Shown piece by piece: positions 12,301-22,000 of a stretch of 64,000 bases of DNA; the first letter of the stretch is position 1; the number at the start of each line of letters is the position of its first letter. The notes below the pieces were generated by a model. That model made no database searches. It was given only the letters and a program-made list of their open reading frames with translations, and was not told the DNA's origin. Origin of the DNA: Clytia hemisphaerica (taxonomy: Eukaryota > Cnidaria > Hydrozoa > Leptothecata > Clytiidae). Position numbers and translations under genes: made by a program. The stretch lies in contig CACVBU010000758.1 of assembly GCA_902728285.1 (NCBI GenBank), forward strand, positions 1,116,001 to 1,180,000. Reading direction: 5' to 3'.

Positions 12301-13805
12301 ATAACAATTCTCTTAGAGCGCACTTACTCTAAGCAAAAGAGAATTCAAATAATTTGAATGCAAACTTTCTTTAAAAATCGAAGTTGAGATATTGCTTCGA
12401 AAAGATATTTGACGTCAAAAAAAAATTTCGATATTGACGTCAATTGCTTATAAAAGTTTCGAACCCGAACGGTAAAAATTCTTTGTTCGAACTATAATGA
12501 AATTCGAATTATAGTAAGTTTTTTGAGGTGGTTTCCCCTTGACGGGGACTTGAAACAAGTTCGAACTATAGAAAGATTCCAATGAGCGGCAGTTTAATGT
12601 ACTTAAGAGGAGGGTATGGATTGAAGCTAGACTGGGCCTCCTTGAAGATGAATTTTTTGCCCTAAGGAAGGTTATCTAAACGAAAAATTTTCTTTTCAGA
12701 AATACACGCTTTTTTTTTTATAAGAATGGTGTTTTTTCATTTCATCATGGATATTCTTCAATTTTTGGCGAAAATCATCCAAAAATATTCTTACGGTATT
12801 CTTAGGTTAAGATCGAAATTGGCAATCTACAGGTTAAAATGCATTAAAAATGGCATTCTTAGGTTCAGTTGCTAAATTCCACGATGGTGATATTCTTACC
12901 ATATTCTTAATTTTTTGGCCATTTTCATCATGGACATTCTTATAAAGTGTATTCTTATATAAAAAAAGCGTGTAAGAGAAAATATTTCTCTGAGCGCGTT
13001 AATTTTTTCCCGTAAGTTACTCATTCGAATTTCCATGTAAACAAAACCTACCACTAGTTTTCGAAAATATGCCACTCGAGAATAAAGATACCGTCAAATC
13101 CAATCCGTCAAGCTAACTGCGCCGCTCTGCTAAAAAATAAATAGAAATTTTACTTTTTTCGTGTGTCAGAAAGATCGAGGCAGGCTCTTTACTAGGCTCC
13201 GGCTTGAAATTCATAGTTCTTTCATCTTTAAACAAATATCATGGAGAAAATAGTTTTAGAACTTTCCATCAAATTACCCCCCATTCCATCAAATTCTAAG
13301 TATCCATTTTAGGGCTTAAGCTCACAAGAAATTAACAAATTTCGAAACTAAGAATTTCCCTCGGGTTCCCAAAGGGTTTTAATATTCGAAAAAAGGGGCT
13401 GAAATTTGGTGAAAACCGACCATAAAGAATTTTATATGTAAGGGTCAATTATCACGCCACCCCTCCCTAAAGAAAAAAAGCCCGGCTAGCTGGTCACGTG
13501 ATTTTCCTTTTCCTACTCTTTAGGTCGATGGTTTACTTTTTTACCACAATCAATGTCATTACACACCTGGCAGAACTCCGTTGGTTGGTTGGCTCAAACC
13601 CTTCATGTTACCAGAAATTCTAAACATACAACCTCCATCGAGTTATCTCGATTCCGATCAAAATATTGATTTCAATCGGACAATTCTAAAAGCGGCAAAT
13701 GAAGATTTACAAAAAACTTCGAGTGATCGATCGATTTATAAATTGAAACTGAACTCATCGATAGCATCGAATGAATCGAAAAATGAATCGAATATGGAAA
13801 CGTAG
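6398..13805 (+). CDS. SNUPN: snurportin-1 (m3G-cap snRNP import adaptor), 5' exon missing
   Basis: Snurportin-1 binds the trimethylguanosine cap of spliceosomal snRNPs in the cytoplasm and couples them to importin-beta for nuclear import. Nine coding exons with GT-AG borders join in frame: 6398-6478, 7019-7112, 7364-7417, 7776-7880, 8334-8424, 9176-9279, 10075-10158, 10611-10691 and 13524-13805 (324 codons plus stop). Exons 1-2 give the basic importin-beta-binding region ([13 protein letters not shown], then [14 protein letters not shown]). The cap-binding domain follows with [52 protein letters not shown] and VDGLLFYH, ending with [16 protein letters not shown]. The tryptophans of SEW and FFW match cap-contacting positions of the human protein. 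The exon with the initiator Met lies upstream and was not found. The C-terminal tail is short and Ser/Asn-rich. The last intron (2.8 kb) contains an ORF on the opposite strand. Intron 5 and later introns carry MITEs. Confidence 0.95.
8485..8763. mobile_element. MITE with ATAAGCAT termini
   Basis: Starts with ATGTTGTTTTTTTATAAGCAT and ends with the inverse (TATGCTTATAAAAAAAAAACATG). Internal words such as 'aagcat' and 'gagcct/aggctc' are also inverted. It lies in a SNUPN intron. A second, shorter related element follows at 8768-8889, so two copies lie head to tail. A relative is seen at about 45860-46160. Confidence 0.7.
9001..9095. repeat. short inverted repeat with CTCTAATTCGA ends
   Basis: The word CTCTAATTCGA near 9009 has its inverse TCGAATTAGAG near 9079, with several TTCGA words between. 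Similar sequence occurs at 33800-33965 and 58185-58335. Probably a small MITE family. Confidence 0.45.
9555..9616 (+). tRNA. tRNA-like relic (Leu/Ser-type A and B boxes, shortened)
   Basis: The sequence has an A box (TGGCCGAGTGG) and a B box (GTTCGAATCCC) like a class II tRNA, and closes with CTCCTT pairing to the 5' AAGGAG. At about 62 nt it is too short: the anticodon arm and variable arm are mostly missing. It is best read as a tRNA pseudogene or SINE head rather than a working tRNA. A minisatellite starts about 20 bp downstream. Confidence 0.55.
9636..9962. repeat. minisatellite, 18/19-bp units
   Basis: Tandem units alternate between CGAGAGACTGTAGACTAT and CCCGTAGACTGTAGACTAT, about 17 units with few changes. 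It lies in a SNUPN intron just downstream of the tRNA-like relic. Confidence 0.93.
10209..10418. mobile_element. MITE, TTAAAGGTTTTGTT family, copy 1
   Basis: About 210 bp with ends TTAAAGGTTTTGTT and its inverse (AACAAACCTTAA). The interior shares GTTTGCTTACTCAT, ACACTGTCCT and ATGAAATATGTGTCT words with the copy at 27069-27264. It lies in a SNUPN intron. Confidence 0.75.
11084..12259 (-). CDS. nested uninterrupted ORF, unknown nuclear-type protein
   Basis: I do not recognise this protein. From the first ATG at 12259 it has 391 residues without an intron. The frame stays open another 72 nt upstream, and that stretch ends near a possible acceptor (CTCTAAG), so a coding exon further upstream is possible. 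The first 90 residues look globular and hydrophobic-rich. Residues 88-95 read KPKLQTFF, which fits a PCNA-interacting (PIP) box with Lys in place of Gln. The rest is charged and low-complexity, and the last 100 residues are very basic with many KK/RK clusters (likely nuclear localisation), ending [11 protein letters not shown]. It lies on the opposite strand inside the last SNUPN intron. The long open frame and non-random composition suggest a real gene, perhaps a retrogene. A role in replication or repair is only an inference from the PIP-like motif. Confidence 0.6.
   Translation of the reverse strand: MVVCSKPMITCYLQSMLEFQKLVFKMENLHILMSSGSADFAMISENMDFFDCEEGFSTSLMIGQVQYRMYRHSNVPSLVQNKLKNFSKPKLQTFFSTKKQTAKIYHPYLNDLKKHRMNKNKFQKFSSLDKSTESKVIESQVNYNPKQFLEFLEKINDSQDSVYKEPSPEIDRLSFAFGELSVFDDSKSCQRKGPGGGEELPEQLKEPTVQICQNEDCVSLKEKLVPSVKIYEIELTGYLDCSGKSALSSSATDEEIPQEISDMISTLRQEATENQKKRKLEEQVCKESSKKSKMVDEKLNRDRKMTERKTFGRKMKIVKNRTNKQGAWTEQKNMCAREMNGNRQQKCDGRSNNRDRKMDHREHTKGVEKRRNQANNRQISTPMQFWKKSRK
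12703..12974. mobile_element. MITE with TACACGCTTTTTT termini
   Basis: About 270 bp. The left end is TACACGCTTTTTTT followed by ATAAGAATGG; the right end is the inverse (CATTCTTATA ... AAAAAAAGCGTGTA). Internal 'attctta' words repeat. It lies in the last SNUPN intron, upstream of the nested ORF. Related sequence is seen near 39240-39370 and at the ends of the 25187-26562 element. Confidence 0.75.
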
Positions 13806-14251
13806 CAATGGAGTGTTTGATAGTATCGATTAATTCTAATCAATCCATTGATAGTGAAGCAGAAGAGGTGAATATTATTGCATGTTCAAATTGCTTTAAC
13901 CAATGATTACCGAAGCTATAATGAGTGAAATGCTGAAAGTTCATTTACGAGTCGAACAAAAACAAAAGAATGAACAAATGTCTGAAAGAGTGAGGTTTTC
14001 GAGCGACATCCCGAAAAGTTTAGACTTTTAAGATATGTAATTTACTTTCTACCTACTTTCTCTACCACGACAACGTGATGAGTGTATGAGGAGCCTGGTG
14101 TTCGTTAGCAATCATTGAACTTCCAAAATTGTCGAGTCTTTCAGCATATAATTTTGGAAATCTACCTTACACAGAACCTTTTTATAACTGTATTTTTTAA
14201 ATATATTTCTTTTGATTTTTAAGAATATTTATTTTACAAGAGGGATGAAAA
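13806..14251. other. intergenic, tail-to-tail between SNUPN and GPCR
   Basis: A short AT-rich spacer between the converging SNUPN and GPCR genes. No further gene is seen. A minus-strand AATAAA at 14228-14233 probably serves the GPCR transcript. Confidence 0.6.
14228..14233 (-). terminator. polyadenylation signal (AATAAA) of the GPCR gene
   Basis: The plus strand reads TTTATT, giving AATAAA on the minus strand about 20 nt after the GPCR stop codon. Confidence 0.5.
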
Positions 14252-15193
14252 TTATCTGATAGTTCGATGGGTGGTGGATGGGTGGTGTCTAACAAATGTC
14301 TGTAATAATGTTAAAGTAAAACTTCCACGTCGCCTCGTTTCGACAGTCTTGCAGCAAAGAATTCGCTTCGCATTTCGTAATTTCAAGTTCAAAGCCTGAC
14401 GAATCTTGCGGACGTAAAAAATATAGAATAAAGCATCAGACGAATAACCAGCACAATAGAAAATATTGAAAACTAAAGTCACCCATGTTGGTATATCATT
14501 GCCAGACATTTCCAGTCCAAAATAGATTAATATATAAACCAGATTAATCAAAGTCCAACATATCAGATATGAGAAAACAATCAATTTCGGTAGCAAGGTC
14601 ACTTTCTTCATTCTACGTTTATATCTGGTCGATTGCGCGTGTAGTAAATCTCGACTCCGACGTTCTATTGTTTTGACAATCGAATAATAACAAGCAATGA
14701 ACGATGTCAGAATCAAAACATCCGAGGATGGCCAGAAATACAACATTGTTACCAAACCGAAACGTTGAGGAGTTCTTTGCGTAAAATACAACACCATAGC
14801 AACGATTATTGAAACAGAGACATTAAAAACGAATACAAAATTAGTGACGTAATCGACTTTTCTCGATTCGTATCGGATATTTAATCGAACGAAAATTGCT
14901 CGATCAATTGTCATTGAAACTAAGATCAATGTTATCATGGTTCCAAAGAAACCCGTTACCATGACACTAACACCAAAAGTAACACTACCGTAATGTGCAA
15001 CCAGGGGGTACACAATATCATGACATATTAAGACTAGTTCGGTGAAACTCAACCATAACAAATATCGTTTCTGTATTCTTTGCCACAGTGTTTTGAAATG
15101 GACAATAAATAATAAGTATATACCAAGTATGTGACAGACGAACGGTATAGAGTATGTTAAAATGAAAATTACAGTCTTCAAGTCACTGGTCAT
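14252..15193 (-). CDS. rhodopsin-class G protein-coupled receptor
   Basis: A 313-residue single-exon membrane protein with seven hydrophobic segments at about residues 8-31, 44-66, 72-96, 116-137, 149-172, 200-225 and 236-259. The start is the ATG at 15193; the frame stays open a little further upstream but without another ATG in a good place. Class A marks are present but altered: the DRY motif at the end of TM3 is DRA (residues 97-99), TM6 has CWTL instead of CWxP, and the NPxxY motif in TM7 is replaced by SDALFYIFY. The intracellular loop between TM5 and TM6 is basic (RYKRRMKK). The tail is short with a Cys pair at 280-281 that could be palmitoylated. Intronless genes of this type are common in invertebrate expansions. 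Ligand unknown. SNUPN converges on it from the other side. Confidence 0.85.
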   Translation of the reverse strand: MTSDLKTVIFILTYSIPFVCHILGIYLLFIVHFKTLWQRIQKRYLLWLSFTELVLICHDIVYPLVAHYGSVTFGVSVMVTGFFGTMITLILVSMTIDRAIFVRLNIRYESRKVDYVTNFVFVFNVSVSIIVAMVLYFTQRTPQRFGLVTMLYFWPSSDVLILTSFIACYYSIVKTIERRSRDLLHAQSTRYKRRMKKVTLLPKLIVFSYLICWTLINLVYILIYFGLEMSGNDIPTWVTLVFNIFYCAGYSSDALFYIFYVRKIRQALNLKLRNAKRILCCKTVETRRRGSFTLTLLQTFVRHHPSTTHRTIR

Positions 15194-16020
15194 GTTTCTC
15201 GTGTGTGATCTATTCAAGTCTATATAAATTCTTTCGAGTATTCTTTGCTACCATTAAACGATAAAACTTTTTGGAAAGATTATATGACCTTCTCTCATTT
15301 GATTAAGTTCGTCTGTAGACAGACTTTGTACTATCTGTCTCTATCCAATAAATCAGCTATTGTGCATAGTAAGAAAATTCCAAAATGTCTGTCTGTCCAG
15401 CCAATTTGTCTTTTATTGATTTAATTACGCGATAACAAAAATTCAAAGTATTTCTGACTTCAATTACCCTTCCATTTTAAGTAAAGTTTAATACTATTCC
15501 CCGTGAAATAACTCCTGATCAGATTGCTTAGAGTTTTTTAATTCTCTAGTAAGTGTTTATGTTTATCTGTTCTTCGCAAAGTTCTTGAAACAGCAATGTT
15601 ACAATTTTCTTCTGCAATATGTTAGATTCATAAACAAGCAAGCTGATAGCGATTGTTGATTGATACTAGTTATCCTCGTTGTTGAGTACCCATTACCCCA
15701 TTATCTCTAATTAATTATATTAAACATTAATTTGTTGATTGATAGCTATATGCAAAGAGTACTTAACGAGCGGACAAATCTGTTTTGCTAAAATAAAAAC
15801 AGACCATCATAGGCAGGAAATATTATATGAAATCGATATAATGGTTTCCTATGTGTTTGTCACAGAGGGGAATATTTTTATGTGGTTTTATTTTTTGATT
15901 ATATCCAACAGGGAACTTTTAATTTATATATCCCATTTTGTTGATCAAGATATCGAATTGATTAAACTTTATCGCGACCATATTGAATAATAAATGTATA
16001 AAAGTCTATCTCAATACACC

Positions 16021-16199
16021 TTTTCGATTGTAGTCGCGCGGTCAGGCGCATGCCATTTTATTATTTAATTTGCCACCCTAAACTCGATCCAATCCTTTTT
16101 TTACACTTTTTTCTATTGTGAAAAAAATTGGGACGGTTTTAGGGTGGTAAAACGAACAAAAAAATGCCTGCGCGGCAATTGGCGGCTACGGTCGAAAAT
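16021..16199. repeat. imperfect palindrome / hairpin element
   Basis: TTTTCGATTGTAGTCGC at the left is answered by the inverse GGCGGCTACGGTCGAAAA at the right. Inside, TGCCACCCTAAAACCG-type sequence pairs with its inverse (CGGTTTTAGGGTGGTA). About 180 bp, no coding potential. Confidence 0.65.
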
Positions 16200-18079
16200 G
16201 TATATAATCTGCAGCGGAAGCTAAAAAAAAACGGGAACTTTTGATAGAATTCAAACTTGTGTTCGTTGGTAAGATAATCAAGAGTGAAATATTAGACTAG
16301 AGGATATAGTGGGGGTAAAAATAACGGACTAAAACTGAATGGAGGCTGATATTTCCATTTTTTTTTGCTGTGGATTTGGTATTCTATTGTTTTTAAGTCA
16401 GAAGATTCAGTGGGGATGGGAAAACAACAAAATATTTTGCAGTGAAGATTTATTTATTTGATTATTTTCATTAAAGATAAAAATTGGAGTACAACTTTCA
16501 ATTTTCCACCGAGGGTTTTATTTTGGCTAATTCTTCCAGTGGGAGGGAGTCCCACCGGGTCTGTGAGAAGGGGTGTATCACAGAATCACTACTGGTGTGA
16601 AAAATGATAATCATAACACAGTTATTATTCTGTTCTTCATTTCGATTTTGATTGAAAATGACGTCATGAACTACAAAACGATCTAAATAAAATGTTTTTT
16701 TTCCTTCCTTTGCACGATCGCATAATAATCTCAACAATATTTCAACTTTTCGTTAGGATGTCTGCAAAGAATTGAATCAATTACCTTAAAGGATTTAACT
16801 GAAATCTGCTAAATTATGATCCACAAAACTTTGATTTTACCCCCTGTATTTTAAATTCCCGCTCTTTAAGGCCTTAAAAGACCTTTCTTGCTTTTTTAAG
16901 ATTAATTCTTGGACAAAAATATTTTACAACTGCTAAATTTTCCACCCCCCCCCTGCAAAAATGTTTTTATTTTTTATTTTCTTGTACGAAAAAAGCTTTC
17001 AATGTCAAGGTAATGTACTCTTCTTCGCAAAAGTCTTCATTTTCTTAAAACATGTAACAAACTTATTCTTTCGGACGTAGATTACAAGACGCGCTTCGAT
17101 AACCTGATAACAGATTGTGTATTTTCTGGCCCAGTACGCTGAAGCTCTAAAGATTTGGGCGAAAATATAGTTTTAGCGATCTTTAGAGCTTCAGCGTGTC
17201 ACGTTAAGAAAACTCCACAACTGCTATCAGGTCAATGGATACCTTTGTTCTTAGATTTTGATCGATGTTTTCAATTCCGCCTTTTTTCCTTTTTTTCTTT
17301 CTTTCTTTTCTTTTACTTCACGAAAAGGAGGCGTATTTCAATTCATTTTCAAATATAAATTCATTTTTATTCATTTTCAATTTCATCACCAATAAAGTCA
17401 GAATCTGATTTTCCATCATTGCATTGGATCAAGTTATTCAACATATCCTTAGCATTGACATAGTCCTCGATTCAATCTTTCCCCTTTGAAGATATTGGAT
17501 GGGAATATTGAATTTATCGCGATTTTCAGCTGCGTCTTTAATCAACTAAGTTTAAGTCGCTGAATGACGGAAAGGTGCCTAGTGGTAAAACTTTCAAATT
17601 AATTCGCTAGAGGACAGAATCAAGTAAAACAGGGCCAAATTTTGAGGTTCTTGGATCACTCGTTGACCAAAAATGGTAAAAAACGGTCAAAATCTCAAAA
17701 AATGTTCTTTGACTTTTTGACTTAAAATCTCGCTGGAAAGACTCACTTTTGAATTTTCTCTGCTTGACGTGTTAAACACAATCTAATTCCCCCAAGCCTC
17801 CACGCTGTGACAAAATTTATATATACTTGAATAGGCTTCAAATTACCTTTATACCAAAAACAAGCTACATATGCTGAATGAGCATACCCCGGGGGAGGAT
17901 TTGCATACCATAAAAAGTCATTTATCTTTTGATCCAGTTCTCTAATCTTTACCTAATATGGATTAAGGATACCAGAAAGTTTGAAATCAAACTTTGACAT
18001 TACCATTTCAATATGGCTTCCACAAAGTGCAGATGTCTTGAATTTGGAACTTTGGATGTCAATATCTTAGGATAGAATC

Positions 18080-18366
18080 TCGGGGGGGAGGGGGGGTACT
18101 AGAGCAAAATGGGTTACGGGGATGCGCCGCTGGTCAGGGTACCTTTTTCAACCTCCACGAGTCCCATGTAGGATCACAAAAACACCAAAATAGAAAAATC
18201 AGTCCCTCGTAGGGTGCCTTTTTTGGAAAATTTGGAGAAAAAGTAGAAAATTTTAGAATTTCAGTCCAATTCAGGGTCATTTTTTTCGCGAAACCCCCTT
18301 AGGGTCCATTTTTCGAACCTCAGCGGAGCACCCCCGTCGGTTGGCAAGGGTAGTAACCCCCCGGGA
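18080..18366. mobile_element. poly-G-ended MITE, copy 1
   Basis: Starts CGGGGGGGAGGGGGGGTACTA and ends with the inverse (GTAGTAACCCCCCGGG). The interior carries several 'agggt(g/c)..tttt' words with TCAGTCC-type repeats. Related elements at 20388-20570, 40164-40508 and, partly, 36655-36965 and 46438-46510. Confidence 0.75.
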
Positions 18367-19000
18367 GCATACCTAAAGATTGATGTAATTAGAAAATAGG
18401 AAAATTTGGCAATAATGCTAAGAAAATGCTGACCTAAAAAATAAAATACCGATACTGTGTATCATAGCGTTTTCCAATCTTTGACGTAATATTCAAAAAG
18501 CTTTGGATGTCGAGTTTGTTAGCATTAAACTAAACCCTCTAATAGTTCTAGTCTGTAAAATCCCAATAAATCAGGTGAATGGATCAAAACAATAAAATTT
18601 TAATCTGCATTATCATAATTATATATTTCGCTGGTCAAAATTCTAATAAGTTTATAGTCCATTGTCAAAAATCTGAATCTTTTGGTTAAAAGATGGCAAG
18701 GGAAACCAAATTAAGATTAAGGGCAAAGCGAATAAACTTTAGAATATCAGTTTGTTCTTCTAAAAAATCCTGCATTGTAACACGCATGCGTAATTTGTTG
18801 TTCTTTTAACCATATGTATGAATTCGTAAGCGTGGACAAACTAACCTGATAGGGGTTGTGAACAGTGAAATTTGTCATTCTTTTTGTCTATTTTTAGTAA
18901 ATGTAGGATTCTTTAGTAACTAGACGAACTATTCTAAATCTAATTGATTAGAATTACAATTGATTCTTCAAACATTTAACAATTGGATTTGGTGACATGG

Positions 19001-22000
19001 TCACATAGAGACTTTAGTTCTTCGTTCCATTTCTGCCAGTGTAACATCAGAATCCTTTGGAAATGTAAATGGGCCCTTAGCTTTCAAACAAGCGGGGTTT
19101 TTATCACCATACTTTGCTTCATAGTACATCATAACATAGAAAGTACACATTTCATCTTTGTGAGTTTGTCTGAAAATGGAGATAATTCAAAGTTACTCTC
19201 AGGGGCCTAACAAACTTTCTATCAGTTGTGGAAGGAGATATTCCAGACTTTAAAAACGTATTGAAAAGAATTTAACTTATTCAATTTCTCTCCAAGGGTA
19301 AAAAAACCAGGGACCCGACATCAGAAATCGAAACAATCAGCAATTAAAAATCCTTCTTTTCAAAGGGTCGAAATTTGTAAAAACATTTTGCGTTTGGTTG
19401 CGATTTTCGATTTTTGACTTGGCCATATCCACCAACTGGGAAATTCATTATCCTTGCACCCACACCGAACTCTCCATACTAGACAAAAAATATTCAACCG
19501 ATTTAAAACACAATTGTCGTTTTTCTTTACCCATGTTTTGTGATTCTGTTTCTTTCCATTGAGTTATACGTGCATTGTGCTACCTGAAAGTATCAAATGA
19601 GTAGATCATTGAATCTCTCATCTAGACTGCACTCCTTACCGAGACCTTGCCAAATAGACTGATCGTGAATTTGCTAATATATGAATTAATCAATTTAATA
19701 GGAGTGAAACTTGAAGAACACTTTAAAAAACACTCTGTTGTGTTGACTAAACTAACTTTCTTAGGTACCAGAATGGTATTATGAGCCGAAGCAAATGTCT
19801 TTGGTTGGAATAAAAAAGGAAGAAAATATACCACAATGTCACCATCTTGAATGTCCACTTCATTGTCCACTTTGTTGAAAGCCTGTAAAATAAATCATCA
19901 ATTCTTGACTGTAAACATTTTCCCAAGCAACACAGCGTTAAAGTTTCAGAATATTTCAAAGTGAAGATGCTTTCTTATGAGGTATAAGGGGTAATCAATT
20001 AGACCGAGATTTTTTGGAGGGGGGAGGGGGAGTGAGTGGAGTGGAGGGAGGGGAGTAGATTTTTCGCCTGTAGATTACTTCGATGGTTCTGAGCAAAAGC
20101 TTTAAATCTTTTTGTCTAACTCAAAGCCAAATTTGAGATAAACAAATTACAAGATTTTGACTTTTAGCAAGAAAACAATAGAATTTTGATGTAAGATCCG
20201 TGTAAATTTCAATTTTGATTTTTATTCATCCAAATTATCGTATTTCAACTTTTGGAAAGACTTTCGGTTTTGCTCAGAAAAATGGAAGGAGAATCTAAAG
20301 ACAAAAAAGTTCCCATCATCTGATTCAAGACTTTATATTCGAGGATCTCTGTAGTTCGAATGAATCTTGTCCCCATCAAAGCTCAAGTCCCGGGGGCAGA
20401 TGAGGGGTATGTGCGGATGGGGCCTCCAAAAACTGACCCTTAGAGAGACTGATTTTTGCTGAAAAGGTGACCCTTGAGAGACTTTGAAAGGTGAAAAAAC
20501 CGACCCTTACCGTCCGCACATACCCTAGGCCAGCACCAATATTTGCTTAAGTACCCCCTCCCCCGGGCTCGAGTTACAGAGGAAGGAAGAGAATTATTTC
20601 ACCTGTGGTCTTTGTGGATCACCTTTACCAATCAAGGTGTATTTTCCATCGCGCAATAAGTAACCGCTAATAACGGTTCCTGAAAAAATGAAAATATAAA
20701 TTTTGAAACTCAATCCGTGATACAAGGTTTTGGACACACTAACTAAAGTCTGTCCAGATATAATTGGCAGTGGAAACAAGAATGCCTGTAACTTTTGATA
20801 GTCAAATATAATTATGGAAATTTTTTTTGCTTGTTTTAGAGAATCAAAAGTGCTATATTGGAATGTATTTTTGGCTGAAAAATTCGCGATTTTAAGCGGT
20901 TAAATTTGCGATTGCAAAAATTGAGCTTTTTTTCTACTTATGCTATAACGTTCATTTTTACACCAGTGGTAGTTCAACCTTAGGTTAAGAAGTTTGTTAA
21001 ATTTCAAGGCAAACAGAAAAGTCCTTCGGAAGATATGGGACCCGAAATACCCCTTGGTAGCACTTTTCTGTGAAATATCGAATCTTATTACTAAAAACGG
21101 GGGTTATGTTATCTTTTTTGAACAGCGCAATTAAAAGTTGGAAAATGTTACGATTCCTGAAAATAATTCTATTCATTGTCACTTTTAATAAATCTTTTAA
21201 TTCATTTAATAACCGTTTTCCTTTTTATGTCGTCATTTAAAAAAATATTCTTTTTTAGCAAAACATTTTAAAACTTTTTCGTACAATTATTTTTAAATTG
21301 TACTCGTAATGAACCTATTTTGCCTACTAATAATTTTCAATTCAATAATATATAATGTATGCCTACTTTAATCTGAATTTTAGAATTTTTGACCAACTTG
21401 GTTTCATGAAAATTTAGCTCGTCAATTTATGGTACATTATATATTATTGAAAAAGTTAATTAACTCGTAAGATTAAGGTGCACCATAAATTGACGAGTTA
21501 ATCAACTCGTCAGTTTAAGGTGCACCATAAATTGACGAGTTAATTAACTCGTAAGATTATGGTGCACCATAAATTGACGAGTCAATTAACTCGTAAGATT
21601 AAGGTGCACCATAAATTGACAAGTTAAATTATCTACTTGTGACGTCATAATTTCCCATTTTTGACGTCACATTTAACGTAACTCGTGTTTTTTAACTCCG
21701 TGTTTTTAACTCGTGTTTTCCGAGCCTCGTTTGCCAGCTATCTTTCTTCCGTTAGAGTTTTTTATATGTATAATGATTCACTCGATTGGGACACACAGCG
21801 TGCGAAACTGCGCAAACAGCTGGTATGCTTTAAATGCATAACCAGGTTGGTCCATAAAAGTATCACTTGTTTTGTTTAAAAATGCTGTAAGCAAAATGAC
21901 CAGATTCTACTGTTTTTACTTATTCTAAGTAAGGATTTGAGGTAGAATCTGATCATTTTGTTTCTTGTTTTAAGAAAACTTTTACTTGTTCTAAGTAACG

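Larger units (their letters stand above)
15194..19000. other. intergenic region between GPCR and PHM genes
   Basis: About 3.8 kb without a convincing gene. It holds an imperfect palindrome (16021-16199), a T/C-rich tract near 17280-17320 and a poly-G MITE (18080-18366). Short ORFs here lack domains and conserved-looking composition. Confidence 0.6.

Noticed and set aside
15194..15217. Longer GPCR start upstream of 15193
   Set aside because: The upstream codon is TTG, not ATG; the first ATG in frame is at 15193.
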